A stretch of DNA of 64,000 bases from Oribacterium sp. KHPX15. GTDB taxonomy: Bacteria > Bacillota > Clostridia > Lachnospirales > Lachnospiraceae. Both the position numbers and the translations under genes were made by a program. The DNA is taken from positions 1 to 64,000 of the forward strand of contig NZ_FNRG01000006.1 in NCBI RefSeq assembly GCF_900107835.1, read 5' to 3'. The notes under the pieces were generated by a model. The model was given only the letters and a program-made list of their open reading frames with translations. It was not told the DNA's origin and ran no database searches. Shown one piece after another: positions 34,603-45,197 of the stretch; position 1 is the stretch's first letter; every line of letters begins with the position of its first letter.

Positions 34603-36446
34603 AATCCAAAAATAAACTTAACAATACGTTCAGAAGCTGCTTCGGTAGCCGTAATTATATCTTCCTTCTTCCAATAAGGCTTATTAACATTTTTATAGTC
34701 AGCTACTAATGTAGACGCAATTGGATATTTACTATCAATATACCCAGTTCTATTACCAAGTCTTGTGGATATTTTAGTTCTGAACCATTCATTGCCGATG
34801 GATCTGTTTATTTTTTCTTCAAGCAGGATCTTGTTTCCAAGCTTATTTACAATGTTTCTGAACTCTTCTTCGCTCTCAATATCCGCATCTTTTCGGATCT
34901 CAGAAAGATTCTTCCCACTATATGGCATTATGTGTTCGATATCATACTTTGCGCCGATGCTGAAATCTAATCCCTTCTCTTTTGCAAACAGGAATTCATT
35001 AAGATATACCAGCATATGCTTGTCATAATCTTTTATTGCCGCCTTAATAGCGTCTCTGCTCCATTTCTCGCTGATATGCTTGTCAAAGTCAGCTTTTATT
35101 TCTTCGACGCTGATGGTCGGATCTACAAATTTAACCTCTTCACCAAAAAGGAATGTTTTGAAATTGCTGCTGGAATATCCTATATCAACAACCTCCATAA
35201 TGGTAAACAGTCTCAAAACACTTTCCAGAATTGTCTTCACAGATTCTTCTGTAACATCTTCCTCTTTGAATCGATAGAAAAAGCTTGCCAGGAACAGCTT
35301 CGTATTTTCATTAAACTTGAATAGCACCTGTGCGATTGGATAGTTTGATATTTTCAGCCATATCTTTGAGAGATTTATCATCCCCTCACACAGTTCTATA
35401 GGATGATTCAACAGATCCTTATTAATCTCTGTAAAATATCTTCTTAAACCAGGCGTAGTAACATTGATAGATCCGGTATCACTTACGGTCTCCTTCTTAA
35501 CCGTCCTGACATAATACATCTGCTGCATAAGGATGGAATCAATATTAGCAATCCCCGCTTCTTTCAATTCTTCGATTGTATCAAGAAGCTCTTTCCATAA
35601 TACTTTAAACTTATCAACAGATCCCTGTTTCTCAGCCTCCGCATATAGCTGAGCAGATATAATATCCGCATCATAAAGAGGAAGTCCATCTGAATTCAAT
35701 GAATTGAACATTGTAATGGCCTGCTCAACCTGCCAGCTCTTGATTTCAATTACTTCACAACTGTCGGTAACAGCCTTTGCCATTTTATTCAATTCGGATT
35801 CAGATAACGAATCTATCATCTCGTAGAAATACTTGAAGTTCCGGAAGAAATTCGTATATCTATTGTCCTTCTGTTTTCTCGGTATTTTTATAACCTTGGA
35901 TTCTGCTTCTACATAATCCACAGATTGCAGAATAGTATTAAGCTCGGTCTTGTAATGCTCATTTATAGAATAGTTTTCAAGAATAGAAATGCCACTGCAT
36001 ATCTCAGTATCGCGTTTGATATCCGGCTTATCAGGAATATCTTCCGTCTCAGCCTTGTAAAGGATTCCCATTATTCTTCTTCGACGTTCCTTCAAACCTC
36101 TGCAAAGATTTTCAGAATCCTCATCTCCTTCGGTCTTACCTATAGCCACATTAATCCTAACAAGCAATGCCTTCAGAAGGAGAAGAAATGTTGTGGTTCT
36201 CTGCTGTCCATCGATCAGACCGAACTTAGTATCATTGTCCTGACAGTTGATAATTATGGTTCCAAAGAAATATCTATCCTTGCTGTCACTCGCAATAAAG
36301 TCCTCTATGTCCTGCCATAATTTATCACAATGATCAGTACCCCATGAATACGGACGCTGGTATTCCGGGATTATAAAAACTGTATCATCCTCTAACTGCA
36401 GATAGTCGCCTATCTTTCTGAGTTTCGGTTCAATGTTCTTTGCCAT
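34599..36446 (-). CDS. GmrSD-type DUF262/DUF1524 protein
   Basis: A 615-residue protein of the type IV restriction family that cuts modified DNA. The DUF262 part begins with IPEYQRPYSWGTDHCDKLW, with the nucleotide-binding loop DGQQRTT near 80. The C-terminal DUF1524 HNH nuclease contains YDIEHIMPYSGKN near 500 and NKLGNKILLEEKINRSIGN. All motifs appear intact. The RBS is AAAGGAG. The next gene begins within its last bases. The single-polypeptide form, with no separate GmrS and GmrD, is common in Firmicutes. Its role in this island is defence by inference. Confidence 0.87.
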   Translation of the reverse strand: MAKNIEPKLRKIGDYLQLEDDTVFIIPEYQRPYSWGTDHCDKLWQDIEDFIASDSKDRYFFGTIIINCQDNDTKFGLIDGQQRTTTFLLLLKALLVRINVAIGKTEGDEDSENLCRGLKERRRRIMGILYKAETEDIPDKPDIKRDTEICSGISILENYSINEHYKTELNTILQSVDYVEAESKVIKIPRKQKDNRYTNFFRNFKYFYEMIDSLSESELNKMAKAVTDSCEVIEIKSWQVEQAITMFNSLNSDGLPLYDADIISAQLYAEAEKQGSVDKFKVLWKELLDTIEELKEAGIANIDSILMQQMYYVRTVKKETVSDTGSINVTTPGLRRYFTEINKDLLNHPIELCEGMINLSKIWLKISNYPIAQVLFKFNENTKLFLASFFYRFKEEDVTEESVKTILESVLRLFTIMEVVDIGYSSSNFKTFLFGEEVKFVDPTISVEEIKADFDKHISEKWSRDAIKAAIKDYDKHMLVYLNEFLFAKEKGLDFSIGAKYDIEHIMPYSGKNLSEIRKDADIESEEEFRNIVNKLGNKILLEEKINRSIGNEWFRTKISTRLGNRTGYIDSKYPIASTLVADYKNVNKPYWKKEDIITATEAASERIVKFIFGF

Positions 36447-36477
36447 TTCACTTCTCCTTTATAAATTATTTTAAGGA

Positions 36478-36800
36478 TTATTGCTCTTCCAGATAAGCAA
36501 TCCCTTTACCATGTGCTTTTGCATATTCGATCTCAGATCTCGTACTCTCTCTGATATATCCACCGACATTTATCACATAAATAGAATCTGCCATATCGAT
36601 CTTTCGTTTGTGCATGTCATCCAGCATCTCTTTCGTTTTTGAGAGAGTGCCTTCATCCATTCCATCCCATCGCAAACTTCCTGATCTCCGGAATGTCCGA
36701 ACAGACCTACGCTGATTTCAAGTGTCAGTCTCTTCTGAGCCTCTATAAATTCATCCTTAAATCTTGTGCTACCGCAAAGTGTTATAACTGGATAATTCAT
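36478..36800 (-). pseudogene. DUF4406/nucleoside-deoxyribosyltransferase-like gene, frameshifted
   Basis: Two overlapping frames together encode one short protein. Frame one starts NYPVITLCGSTRFKDEFIEA and runs through SVGLFGHSGDQEV; the protein then continues in another frame as DEGTLSKTKEMLDDMHKRKI, IYVINVGGYI and SEIEYAKAHGKGIAYLEE. The shift lies around 36660-36680. Such proteins (Rossmann-like, SLOG/nucleoside-transferase relatives) are about 110 residues. The first frame also seems short of a few residues after TLE. It overlaps the next gene by 4 nt. Confidence 0.7.
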
Positions 36801-39800
36801 TTTTGATCCTTTATTTCTGCAATCTGATCATCCGGGCTAATATCTACTAACGAAACTAATAGTTGACCGCTTTCATCTATGAACATCTCTATTTTTTGTT
36901 TTCTAAGCATCAACATGTTCTTCACGAGAATGTGTGTCAACTCCTTATCAATATCCATTGCCCTATCTCCAAATAACCCAAACACCTCTGAAATAGCCTG
37001 AATAGCAACAATCCTGTATTTTTCTGGAAAATTATCAATTGAAGAGAGCATGTTGTCCCAATCGGAGTATATTTTATTTTTTGTAGCTTCATCAGATTTC
37101 TTTATAATTTCCGAAAGTAGCTCTATTACTTCTTTTGTTATTGACATTAAGCATCCCAGACTCAAAAGTTTCTTAATGTATGATATCAACTTAGAAGCGT
37201 CAATATTCAGATTAACAAACCAGTCTGGAATAGATGTCACCTTAAGCTTTACTTCATCATTCATCGACATTGAATATATCATCGCTTCAATCGTTATTAA
37301 TGAATATTCCATGTTGTGCATGACGAACGATATTGCATCATAATCACAAATTCCTAGAAGCTCCTTACTTTCGAATCCACCAAAAAACGGTCCGGATAAG
37401 TCATTTTCACTATTGACCGTTGGTATAGCTTCACAATATCTTTTTAACGAACCTGCCTCTTTTAGCCAGAAATCCTTTCCCACATCATCAACTTGATTAT
37501 AAAAGATTTTCCCATCAATAACGCCAAGGGATGCCACTGTATCTCGATCATATTCCTTAATGATTTCTGATACATCTGATTCTACTTGTAATAAAGTTGA
37601 TTCCATAATGAATCCGCCAGCGTTTACTATCTGTTCAGCAGGGAAGCCTATCTTATACAAGGCAACAAGTGCCGAAAATGAAATGACGTATTTTTTGGCC
37701 TGTTGCGATTGCTGAAATAATTCCCTCACAAATATTCCCTGTGACATTAGAATCTGATCAACGAATTGTACATATGTAAGCCTCGTAAATCGCTTATATG
37801 CAAACAAGGGCATAGGAACGTCTTGAATATTGTTATATTGATCAAGCCAATTATAAGTCTCTCTTTCATCCGGTGTATTATTAATGATCCAATCATTGAA
37901 AGCGGAAATATCCATTTTTCCATTTTTTGAAGGAATTGAGATTTCTTTTGCAAAACCAGTTTGCGTCATTTTTGAGGTACATGTTCTAAAAAGATAAGCG
38001 TCAATAGGTATGATATCCAGTACTTCATAATCTACTCCCTCGATATCAATATGATCGCCCTTGTGCTTCCTTAAAAATCCCATTCCCGCAGCATCTTCTA
38101 CATGAATATGATAGTCACCATTCCAAATATGTGGAGAACTCGGAAGAATATTATCCTTGTATATACACAACCAACGCGACAATCCATTACTGTCCTTACA
38201 ATATGCTGCAGTACCACCTTCTATTCCGCTTATTCTAATGACATCGTTATTATCAGAACGAGTCTTTATTGAAAGGAATTGACCGAATGCAGGATTATAT
38301 CCCTCTTCTGACATTAGAATAGATCTTATATTTTCATTCTTAGCTTTAGTTACATCACCCTCCGATAAGTACCACACCGCAACAAGCATGTGAAGTCGCG
38401 AAGTATCCGCATTTATTGCCGCATCAATAACCGTTTTATCTATGTTCCGTTTATTCATCAACGACAATGTAATAAGAGAATCTATTACATAAATATCTCT
38501 TGGGTTTTCTGCAAATGAAGCTTTGAACCATTTTATTGCTTCTACATCATTCTTCTTCCCCTGTTGAATAATGGCATTGTATTTTTTTATTCTAAAATTG
38601 TTCTCACCACACTTTTCGTGTTTTCTTAGATATATTTCAGCAATATCATATTCCCCAAAATGAAGCAGCCTTTCTATAATGCGATATTCTGAACCAGCAA
38701 ATAGTCCACTCATTTTTCCATCACGGCACGCCTCAATAAATAATTGCTTCATATCCTCTGAAGCATCTATTGTAAATATTTCCGTCCAGTATTCATATGT
38801 ATGCTGTAATCTATTTGAATACTTTTTTAGTTGCTTCTCTTTTTCCTCATTAAGATTGGCGATACTAAGCGCACTTATATACATAAAAAAGAGAGAAATA
38901 TCTTTGTCTAAAACCTCCTCATGTTTTCTACAGAATAAGATCAGCTCGTTCTCATTTTTTTTTGCAACAAAATAGTTGTTTATTAGCCAATATGTATCAT
39001 TCTTAACAGCGTACTCATATATTTCATTAATATCAATTTCCTGCTTCTCATTCTTAATTGCAATAACATAATCAGAAAGCGGTGTATAAACCAACAAGTC
39101 CTCTGGAAGCAGTTTCTCTGCTTCATCGCATCTGCCCAAGATTAGATGTATTTTTGCAATAACAGAATAATAAAATGCTCGTATATCACGACCCATCCGA
39201 TCATAAATATCTCTTTTCTGCAATAATGAATTCAATATAGCTTCAAGTCTTGCGTTGCCATCCTCGGATTCAACTTCATCGATATACTTTTCGATTTTTC
39301 TATCTGCTATTAAGACTTCCGTCAGCCAAGAATTGTTATTTTTCTCAATTTCCTCCATTGCGGAGTATATATTACGTATTTTCTTGCCATGCAAAACCTG
39401 TACTGCAATCTGTTTTGTCAGCCACTCTTCTTCGAAAGCCAATTTTTTATTAACTTCAAAATTATGTATCTCTAATCCTGAATCAATTGTAACTGTTTCT
39501 GACAAAATTCCATTTATTTCATTTTTTTCGAGACATGATGCCAGCTCTCTAAGAGCCCCCGCAGAGGCAAGGTTTGAAAGGCCTTCAATCTTTTCTCTTC
39601 TAAACAAAAGCACCGGCAAAGCAATTCTGATGGCATTATCCCGAACTTGTGCATTATGAACATCAGCTAGTCGTTTTATAGCATCTGCACAATTATCTGC
39701 TTGGATTATTTGTGTTAAACAATCCTGAAAAATAGCAAGATCGTTTGATTTTCCTTTTACGACCATAGCCAAATTATCAAACTCTTCAAATCGTCCTTCA

Positions 39801-40378
39801 CGAAGTCCCTTTGAAAGTAAATCTGCTATTATAACAGCCTCCGCATCGGTTAAATTCTTATTCGAATTTATCGCTTCAAGTATCTTTTGGTCATTTTTAA
39901 GTCCAATGTTTACTGATTCCTGTAACAATGATAATTTATCAAGACAAACAGATACCATATGTCGCTGTTCAACTGACAGTTTTTCCCTATAATAACTCCC
40001 AACTCGTTCATCAATAATATGGAACAGATCCTTAATAATCCGTTCCTCATCATTTGAGAATCCTATTTCTTCAGCTTTAGCTATATCACGCGCTTTCTTA
40101 ATTTCAATCTTTAGAAACTCTTTATTACTATTCTCTAGCTTAGTGGCTATTGCCCTCTCAATGACTTTTTCAATGAATCTCTTGTTTCTTAAAAAATATT
40201 CGAAAGCGCTTGAATCAATATAAATGCTTTCATTTCTACTACAAAATTCATCAATTTCTTTCCTGAGATTCTTAAGAAATTTCTTTTGACGTCTTTTATC
40301 AAACCAACTCTTAATTCCAGAGCTAGTAATGTCATATATGAAATTTTCCAATATGGCAGATATCAGCTCCGCAATCAC
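36797..40378 (-). CDS. Very large TPR-like protein with GreA-C-like and possible PIN-like regions
   Basis: A 1193-residue protein. The first 100 residues are helical (ITSSGIKSWFDKRRQKKFL), similar to N-terminal segments of STAND-like proteins, but no NTPase motif follows. Residues about 330-750 look like TPR helices. Near residue 755-790, MGFLRKHKGDHIDIEGVDYE with EVLDII resembles the C-terminal domain of GreA/GreB. A later part near 1000-1040 (ICDYDAISFVMHNMEYSL) has PIN-like spacing, a weak match. I start at GTG 40378 with AGAGGTGA before it; the frame extends to 40447 and would overlap brxL. It lies directly after brxL. Confidence 0.6.
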   Translation of the reverse strand: MIAELISAILENFIYDITSSGIKSWFDKRRQKKFLKNLRKEIDEFCSRNESIYIDSSAFEYFLRNKRFIEKVIERAIATKLENSNKEFLKIEIKKARDIAKAEEIGFSNDEERIIKDLFHIIDERVGSYYREKLSVEQRHMVSVCLDKLSLLQESVNIGLKNDQKILEAINSNKNLTDAEAVIIADLLSKGLREGRFEEFDNLAMVVKGKSNDLAIFQDCLTQIIQADNCADAIKRLADVHNAQVRDNAIRIALPVLLFRREKIEGLSNLASAGALRELASCLEKNEINGILSETVTIDSGLEIHNFEVNKKLAFEEEWLTKQIAVQVLHGKKIRNIYSAMEEIEKNNNSWLTEVLIADRKIEKYIDEVESEDGNARLEAILNSLLQKRDIYDRMGRDIRAFYYSVIAKIHLILGRCDEAEKLLPEDLLVYTPLSDYVIAIKNEKQEIDINEIYEYAVKNDTYWLINNYFVAKKNENELILFCRKHEEVLDKDISLFFMYISALSIANLNEEKEKQLKKYSNRLQHTYEYWTEIFTIDASEDMKQLFIEACRDGKMSGLFAGSEYRIIERLLHFGEYDIAEIYLRKHEKCGENNFRIKKYNAIIQQGKKNDVEAIKWFKASFAENPRDIYVIDSLITLSLMNKRNIDKTVIDAAINADTSRLHMLVAVWYLSEGDVTKAKNENIRSILMSEEGYNPAFGQFLSIKTRSDNNDVIRISGIEGGTAAYCKDSNGLSRWLCIYKDNILPSSPHIWNGDYHIHVEDAAGMGFLRKHKGDHIDIEGVDYEVLDIIPIDAYLFRTCTSKMTQTGFAKEISIPSKNGKMDISAFNDWIINNTPDERETYNWLDQYNNIQDVPMPLFAYKRFTRLTYVQFVDQILMSQGIFVRELFQQSQQAKKYVISFSALVALYKIGFPAEQIVNAGGFIMESTLLQVESDVSEIIKEYDRDTVASLGVIDGKIFYNQVDDVGKDFWLKEAGSLKRYCEAIPTVNSENDLSGPFFGGFESKELLGICDYDAISFVMHNMEYSLITIEAMIYSMSMNDEVKLKVTSIPDWFVNLNIDASKLISYIKKLLSLGCLMSITKEVIELLSEIIKKSDEATKNKIYSDWDNMLSSIDNFPEKYRIVAIQAISEVFGLFGDRAMDIDKELTHILVKNMLMLRKQKIEMFIDESGQLLVSLVDISPDDQIAEIKDQK

Positions 40379-40391
40379 TTTTCTCACCTCT

Positions 40392-42551
40392 TTACTCAAC
40401 CCCCAGCGCCTTAAACACCGCGTCTTCGGCACTCTGATAGAACACAAGGCTGAAGCTACTCATGAGCTCTGCTGGTACTGTTCCGAGGTCAACCGCCGAT
40501 GTCTGAGGCAATAATATCTTCTTCGCACCGCTATCAAGGCACACCTGCAATGTACTTGCAAGATTATCCGCTTTCATGATCGTTCCGCCTATGCTGAAAT
40601 CACCTATAACAGCCATAGAGCTCTGCACCGGTCTTCCAAGAGCAATAGAGCACAATGCAATAAGCGTAGGTAGTGCAAGTTTCTTTGTCATCCCTATACC
40701 CTGCAGATCCTGATAATTGATCACAAAATCCTTGTTCATCGTAGCCAGAGATCCGCTGATCCGGTTTCCGTTTGCCTTCAGGAAATTAAACGCTGTATCC
40801 ACAGCTTCTTTGCATTCCCTATCGCTTCCAAGACCAGTCCTATCGAACTTACCATTTCCGGGAAGCATCTGAGATTCCAAACGGAACACACCGATCATGT
40901 CGGACTTACCGTGCGATATCGTATAGACCTGTCCGGGATTGCACATACCCTCAGGGATCAGCTTGCCGCCACCCTGCTCAGGAACGGAAACATAATGCTC
41001 TCCCATATCCTCCATATCAATGTATGAGAAATTGACATCATAAAACTCCATGCCTCCGAGCTTTTTAAGCTGCTCTTTGACACGTCGTCTCATTTCCAAA
41101 GATATCTCCAATACCTCTGCCACTTCTTCTTTTCCAAACTCTCCATTCGGATACAGAAGCTTCAGATATCCATCCACCATCCTGCGGACAGCAATGGTAT
41201 CACGCTGATTCAGGTTCTTACCGAGCCTGAAATACTTATCTATTGCGTCGCCAAACTGAACCTTGCGAAGCTCGCGGATGAAACCTGCAAGATAATCAGT
41301 GATAAATCCATAATCATTTGTAAAATGCTCCGGTCTAAACTTCGGAATCTCCCAGCCCGGATTGTAACAGTGCATTCTGTCAAGAAATGCTGTATCGGTT
41401 CCCATCTCAGGCGGGAATGGATCAAACAAGCTGGAAGTCTTCAAAAGCACATCCACACTCTGATTGATGTTGCCTACGAATACCATTGATGCGGAAGCAG
41501 CCTTCTCTTCTTTACCTCTGGCAAAAGATCCGGATGCCATATAATCTTTCATGATCTGAATGCCGTCTTTGTCCTTGAAATTGATACCGGCAACCTCATC
41601 AAAAGCCACAACATCCCATAATCCGACCAGACCCATCGTTCTTCTGCTCATGTTATAAAACAGATTTGCAACCGTGGTTTGACCGCCGGAAACAAGGATA
41701 CTGTTCGGAGATATTTCTTTATAAAGATGAGATTTACCCGTGGATCGTGGTCCCAGCTCACAAAGGTTAAAGTTATTCTCTACCAATGGAAGCATACGGG
41801 TAAGCAGCAACCACTTTTCACGATATGTCAGCTCATCCGGCTCCATACCGGTGGAACGAAGCATTACATCTATCCACTCTTCCTTAGAGAATGCTTTTCT
41901 TCCCTCTTTCAGCTGATTTAGATCCACATTCGGCATCTGAATCGGCGTTAGCTTCGTTATTGAAACCGGTGTATCATTTTTCTGCTTTGATTTCTTCTGT
42001 CGCTGTTCAGCGCCATAATCATCCACTTCGCCAAAGTCATCATCTTCAGCCCCATATTCAAGCTGGACGATGCACCAAATACCACCGCAGAGCAGTCTAT
42101 CATACTGCTCCGGGTAGTCTTCTGAAATAGGAATCCTTGTAAGACCAAGATTCGAGAATGTAGCCTCGTACTCATCATACTTCATGTTAAGCTCAACAGT
42201 GATAAGATCTATTACCGTATGGGATCCCTTCTTACGAAGCACAGAAAGAACTTTCTGTGCCTCATCCGGTCTCACATAATTATTGGCAAGGATACTCTTT
42301 ACTGTTTCTACTCCGCGCTCAATGATTGCTTCATCATCAGAATTGCAGTATTGTCCCAGCAGATATTCCAAAACATAGATAGGGACATTTGCCCCCTCTT
42401 TGATATGCTTTGTCAGGTCTTTACGGACAATCTTCCCATCAAATATCTGGCGAAGCTTTTTATTCAGTTCTTCTCGGCTACCTGCTGTAGCAACATCAGA
42501 ATCCTTCTCTTCATTTTGATTCTGCCCGTTAAACCCATCCATGTAATCCAT
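40392..42551 (-). CDS. brxL: BREX Lon-like protease BrxL
   Basis: A 719-residue AAA+ Lon-like protein, a core part of type 1 BREX. The ATPase has the unusual P-loop GPRSTGKSHLYKEI near residue 268 and a WDVVAFDEVAGI Walker B region. The C-terminal Lon-like domain contains VQSSMAVIGDFSIGGTIMKA and the LPQTSAVDLGTVPAEL segment. Length is typical. BrxL is needed for phage exclusion and binds DNA. It is the last core gene after pglZ, with a 15-nt gap. The RBS AGGAGACGG lies about 10 nt before the ATG. Confidence 0.93.
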   Translation of the reverse strand: MDYMDGFNGQNQNEEKDSDVATAGSREELNKKLRQIFDGKIVRKDLTKHIKEGANVPIYVLEYLLGQYCNSDDEAIIERGVETVKSILANNYVRPDEAQKVLSVLRKKGSHTVIDLITVELNMKYDEYEATFSNLGLTRIPISEDYPEQYDRLLCGGIWCIVQLEYGAEDDDFGEVDDYGAEQRQKKSKQKNDTPVSITKLTPIQMPNVDLNQLKEGRKAFSKEEWIDVMLRSTGMEPDELTYREKWLLLTRMLPLVENNFNLCELGPRSTGKSHLYKEISPNSILVSGGQTTVANLFYNMSRRTMGLVGLWDVVAFDEVAGINFKDKDGIQIMKDYMASGSFARGKEEKAASASMVFVGNINQSVDVLLKTSSLFDPFPPEMGTDTAFLDRMHCYNPGWEIPKFRPEHFTNDYGFITDYLAGFIRELRKVQFGDAIDKYFRLGKNLNQRDTIAVRRMVDGYLKLLYPNGEFGKEEVAEVLEISLEMRRRVKEQLKKLGGMEFYDVNFSYIDMEDMGEHYVSVPEQGGGKLIPEGMCNPGQVYTISHGKSDMIGVFRLESQMLPGNGKFDRTGLGSDRECKEAVDTAFNFLKANGNRISGSLATMNKDFVINYQDLQGIGMTKKLALPTLIALCSIALGRPVQSSMAVIGDFSIGGTIMKADNLASTLQVCLDSGAKKILLPQTSAVDLGTVPAELMSSFSLVFYQSAEDAVFKALGVE

Positions 42552-42566
42552 AACTACACCGTCTCC

Positions 42567-45185
42567 TTAGCTAAAAAATCCAAAATCATCTGCCGCAAAC
42601 GCAATATCGATCTGGAACTCTATTCTCTGCGGAAGATCTGTACTATCCACCTGCTCTATGATCAGATAATAGGTTTCCTTGCTGTCATATGCCTGTGACT
42701 TCAGGCTGAAATTGCACCTGAATGTTCTATCCTGAGCATCAGCCCCGATCTTATCCGCAAATATCTTTTGCACATCAGAAATCTTCTTTCCGCTCGAATC
42801 CACAAAGTAAGCATCATAAACAGCCTTCTCCCTGTTGCTTCCTACCGCATCCTTCTGGTAGAAGTTCAAAGAGAAGATCATGTTTGTAAGTTTATGGTTT
42901 GCAGATAAAAGCATTACCTCAACAGGCTTCGTATCATACTTATCCTTATTCTTCTGATACTCCTTGGAGCTGTTACGTAAATGTTTATACTCAATTAACG
43001 GCACGCACATTTCCTGCAAGCTCACACCACCGTGAACAAAGTTCATACCCGATCCGGCACTTGTCTTAATGCGGATATCCCCTCTCGGAGCATACCCATA
43101 ATAATCTGTCTTGCCATCCATGAATTTTACAGGAAGCAGATATTCCGGATCGTCTCCCTTTGTAAGAATGGCGAATCGTCTTGCATACTCTACTATCCTA
43201 TGAACAAATTCGGATTTTTCTGTTTTTGATTCCTCGGTCAGCGGACTGTATGTATATAAGAATCCATGATCCGAAGTGATCATGATATTGATACCGCCAA
43301 AATCATTCACTATAGTTCTTACAAGCGTAATGATCTCTTCTATCGTTTCTTCACAAGCATTAAATACCTTTGTCTCCGACGTATGGCTGGTTTCATCAAT
43401 AGTGTCATGATAAATGTAAACGACATCCTTACCCTTCACAAGCTCCGAACGTTCTGCACGGCTTACTGCCATCAGATCCTTTGCTTTAACAGCAACGCTT
43501 TCAGGATTAGAAGCTTTCAAAAGATTCTCTCTGTTCACGCTGTCAGATGACTGACCATCTGCCAACACCTTAAGTATCTTCTTTCCGGCATCATTTTCCT
43601 TAATCTCTACCGTCAGTTCGTTATGCGGCAAAAGCGCTGCCATTCCAAACTTGGTCTCTGTAGGGAATATGCCCTGCATACTTGAAAGATTAACCTTGCC
43701 CTGCATCTCACGGCTCAGTTCTTCCTGTAATGATGCGGCCACTTCATATCTCAACGCATCCGATATGATAACGTAAACCTTATTATCGGCATTCTTTATC
43801 TTCTTATTGTAGAACTTTTCCTGTCGATCTATTTCATCGATATATCCTTTTTCTGCAAGCTCTGCCGCAGCCTGTTCAGACCAGTTATGTCCGAGGCCAT
43901 CCAGGAACCAATTTGTATAAAGACGCTCAACCTTATCGCATACCGCTGTAAACAGATCCTGAAGATCCCCACCATAGGATTTCTTGCTGTTCTCATAGCT
44001 CATATGGAACTGCCGATAATAGGTATCCATCTTGTAATAATCAGTTGTATATGCCTTCCATATATTCTTAGCTCCAACAATATGGAATCCGGCCGCATTT
44101 TCCTTAAAGAAATCCTCCATCTTTGCAAGAGCTAAAATGCCATCATAATAATCCTTATACCCGGAAAACCATGCAGATGCCCTGCGCTTTTCTGCTATGG
44201 AATATATCTTATCCGGCTCTACAATTTCGTTCTTAATGTCCGTCATTATTTTTGTCAAAATAATCTTGTTAATAGACGGTAAAATCTCTGTGTCTGCAAG
44301 TTCTGATGCACTCTGCTTTGATAATCTCTTTACAAGATGCATCTCCTCCTCTACATTTTCTGCCATTGCCATATATGAAGTCGCGTCGTCGCTATGAACC
44401 CAATCCGATACCAGGTCACTGCAATATGCCTGTAGCTGACCATTCTGTGACATATAATCAGAAAGACCGTCAAATACAGCGGTGGGAAGGGTTCTGCTTG
44501 CAGCTGTCAGAATAATATGAACAGCCAACTTTCCAAGGTTATGATCATCACCATAGCCCGTAATACGATTTGCCATGCTCCAAAACAAATCAGACGCTTC
44601 GTATTTTACAAATTCCTGATACAGATAGTTGTCATCTGTATTCAGTCCGGCTTTTAATACAGACTTGATGATTGAAATCGGATCTGTCCTCTGTGCCTTA
44701 CCGATGGAAGCCATAACCGCAAGCTGCAACTTCATAGGTGAATCAAGTCCATCCGACAGCTTCACCACATCGTCACGTCTTGTCTTGGCATTAAGGAATT
44801 TACGGTACTTCTTCACTTGATTACGAAGTGCCACAGATGAGGGAATTCCCATCTCATCCATCCATATTGAAATGAGATCCGCCCTGAACTCCTCGCTATA
44901 TAACTCCACATCAATCAACCAGTCATCTTCCGGCTTTTCATAGTTCATAGGATTATACAAAAGGAAATTTTGATTAGGTTCATCCACGGCAAGTGTTTTC
45001 TTTGTCTCAAAATAGTTATTGCCAGTAACACAGAGAACCTTGGCATCCTGCAATTCCAGTTCGCCTATCTGATCCTCAAATTCCTTTTCCTCGTCATACC
45101 AAACAACAATCCTTCTCTTATAAAACTCCGGCAACGGAGCAAGAAAACGCTTATTCAGTTCCTGACTTATTGTTGCTAAATCCAT
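42567..45185 (-). CDS. pglZ: BREX-1 phosphatase PglZ (type A)
   Basis: An 872-residue protein of the alkaline-phosphatase-like PglZ family, hallmark of all BREX systems. The N-terminal part (RRIVVWYDEEKEFEDQI) is standard. The catalytic region contains VIISDALRYEVAASLQEEL near 476, YIYHDTIDETSHTSE near 595 and ITSDHGFLYTYSPL near 638. The metal-binding Asp and His residues are present. The length matches type 1 PglZ. It lies 12 nt after pglX. Confidence 0.93.
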   Translation of the reverse strand: MDLATISQELNKRFLAPLPEFYKRRIVVWYDEEKEFEDQIGELELQDAKVLCVTGNNYFETKKTLAVDEPNQNFLLYNPMNYEKPEDDWLIDVELYSEEFRADLISIWMDEMGIPSSVALRNQVKKYRKFLNAKTRRDDVVKLSDGLDSPMKLQLAVMASIGKAQRTDPISIIKSVLKAGLNTDDNYLYQEFVKYEASDLFWSMANRITGYGDDHNLGKLAVHIILTAASRTLPTAVFDGLSDYMSQNGQLQAYCSDLVSDWVHSDDATSYMAMAENVEEEMHLVKRLSKQSASELADTEILPSINKIILTKIMTDIKNEIVEPDKIYSIAEKRRASAWFSGYKDYYDGILALAKMEDFFKENAAGFHIVGAKNIWKAYTTDYYKMDTYYRQFHMSYENSKKSYGGDLQDLFTAVCDKVERLYTNWFLDGLGHNWSEQAAAELAEKGYIDEIDRQEKFYNKKIKNADNKVYVIISDALRYEVAASLQEELSREMQGKVNLSSMQGIFPTETKFGMAALLPHNELTVEIKENDAGKKILKVLADGQSSDSVNRENLLKASNPESVAVKAKDLMAVSRAERSELVKGKDVVYIYHDTIDETSHTSETKVFNACEETIEEIITLVRTIVNDFGGINIMITSDHGFLYTYSPLTEESKTEKSEFVHRIVEYARRFAILTKGDDPEYLLPVKFMDGKTDYYGYAPRGDIRIKTSAGSGMNFVHGGVSLQEMCVPLIEYKHLRNSSKEYQKNKDKYDTKPVEVMLLSANHKLTNMIFSLNFYQKDAVGSNREKAVYDAYFVDSSGKKISDVQKIFADKIGADAQDRTFRCNFSLKSQAYDSKETYYLIIEQVDSTDLPQRIEFQIDIAFAADDFGFFS

Positions 45186-45197
45186 GTCTTCAGTCCT

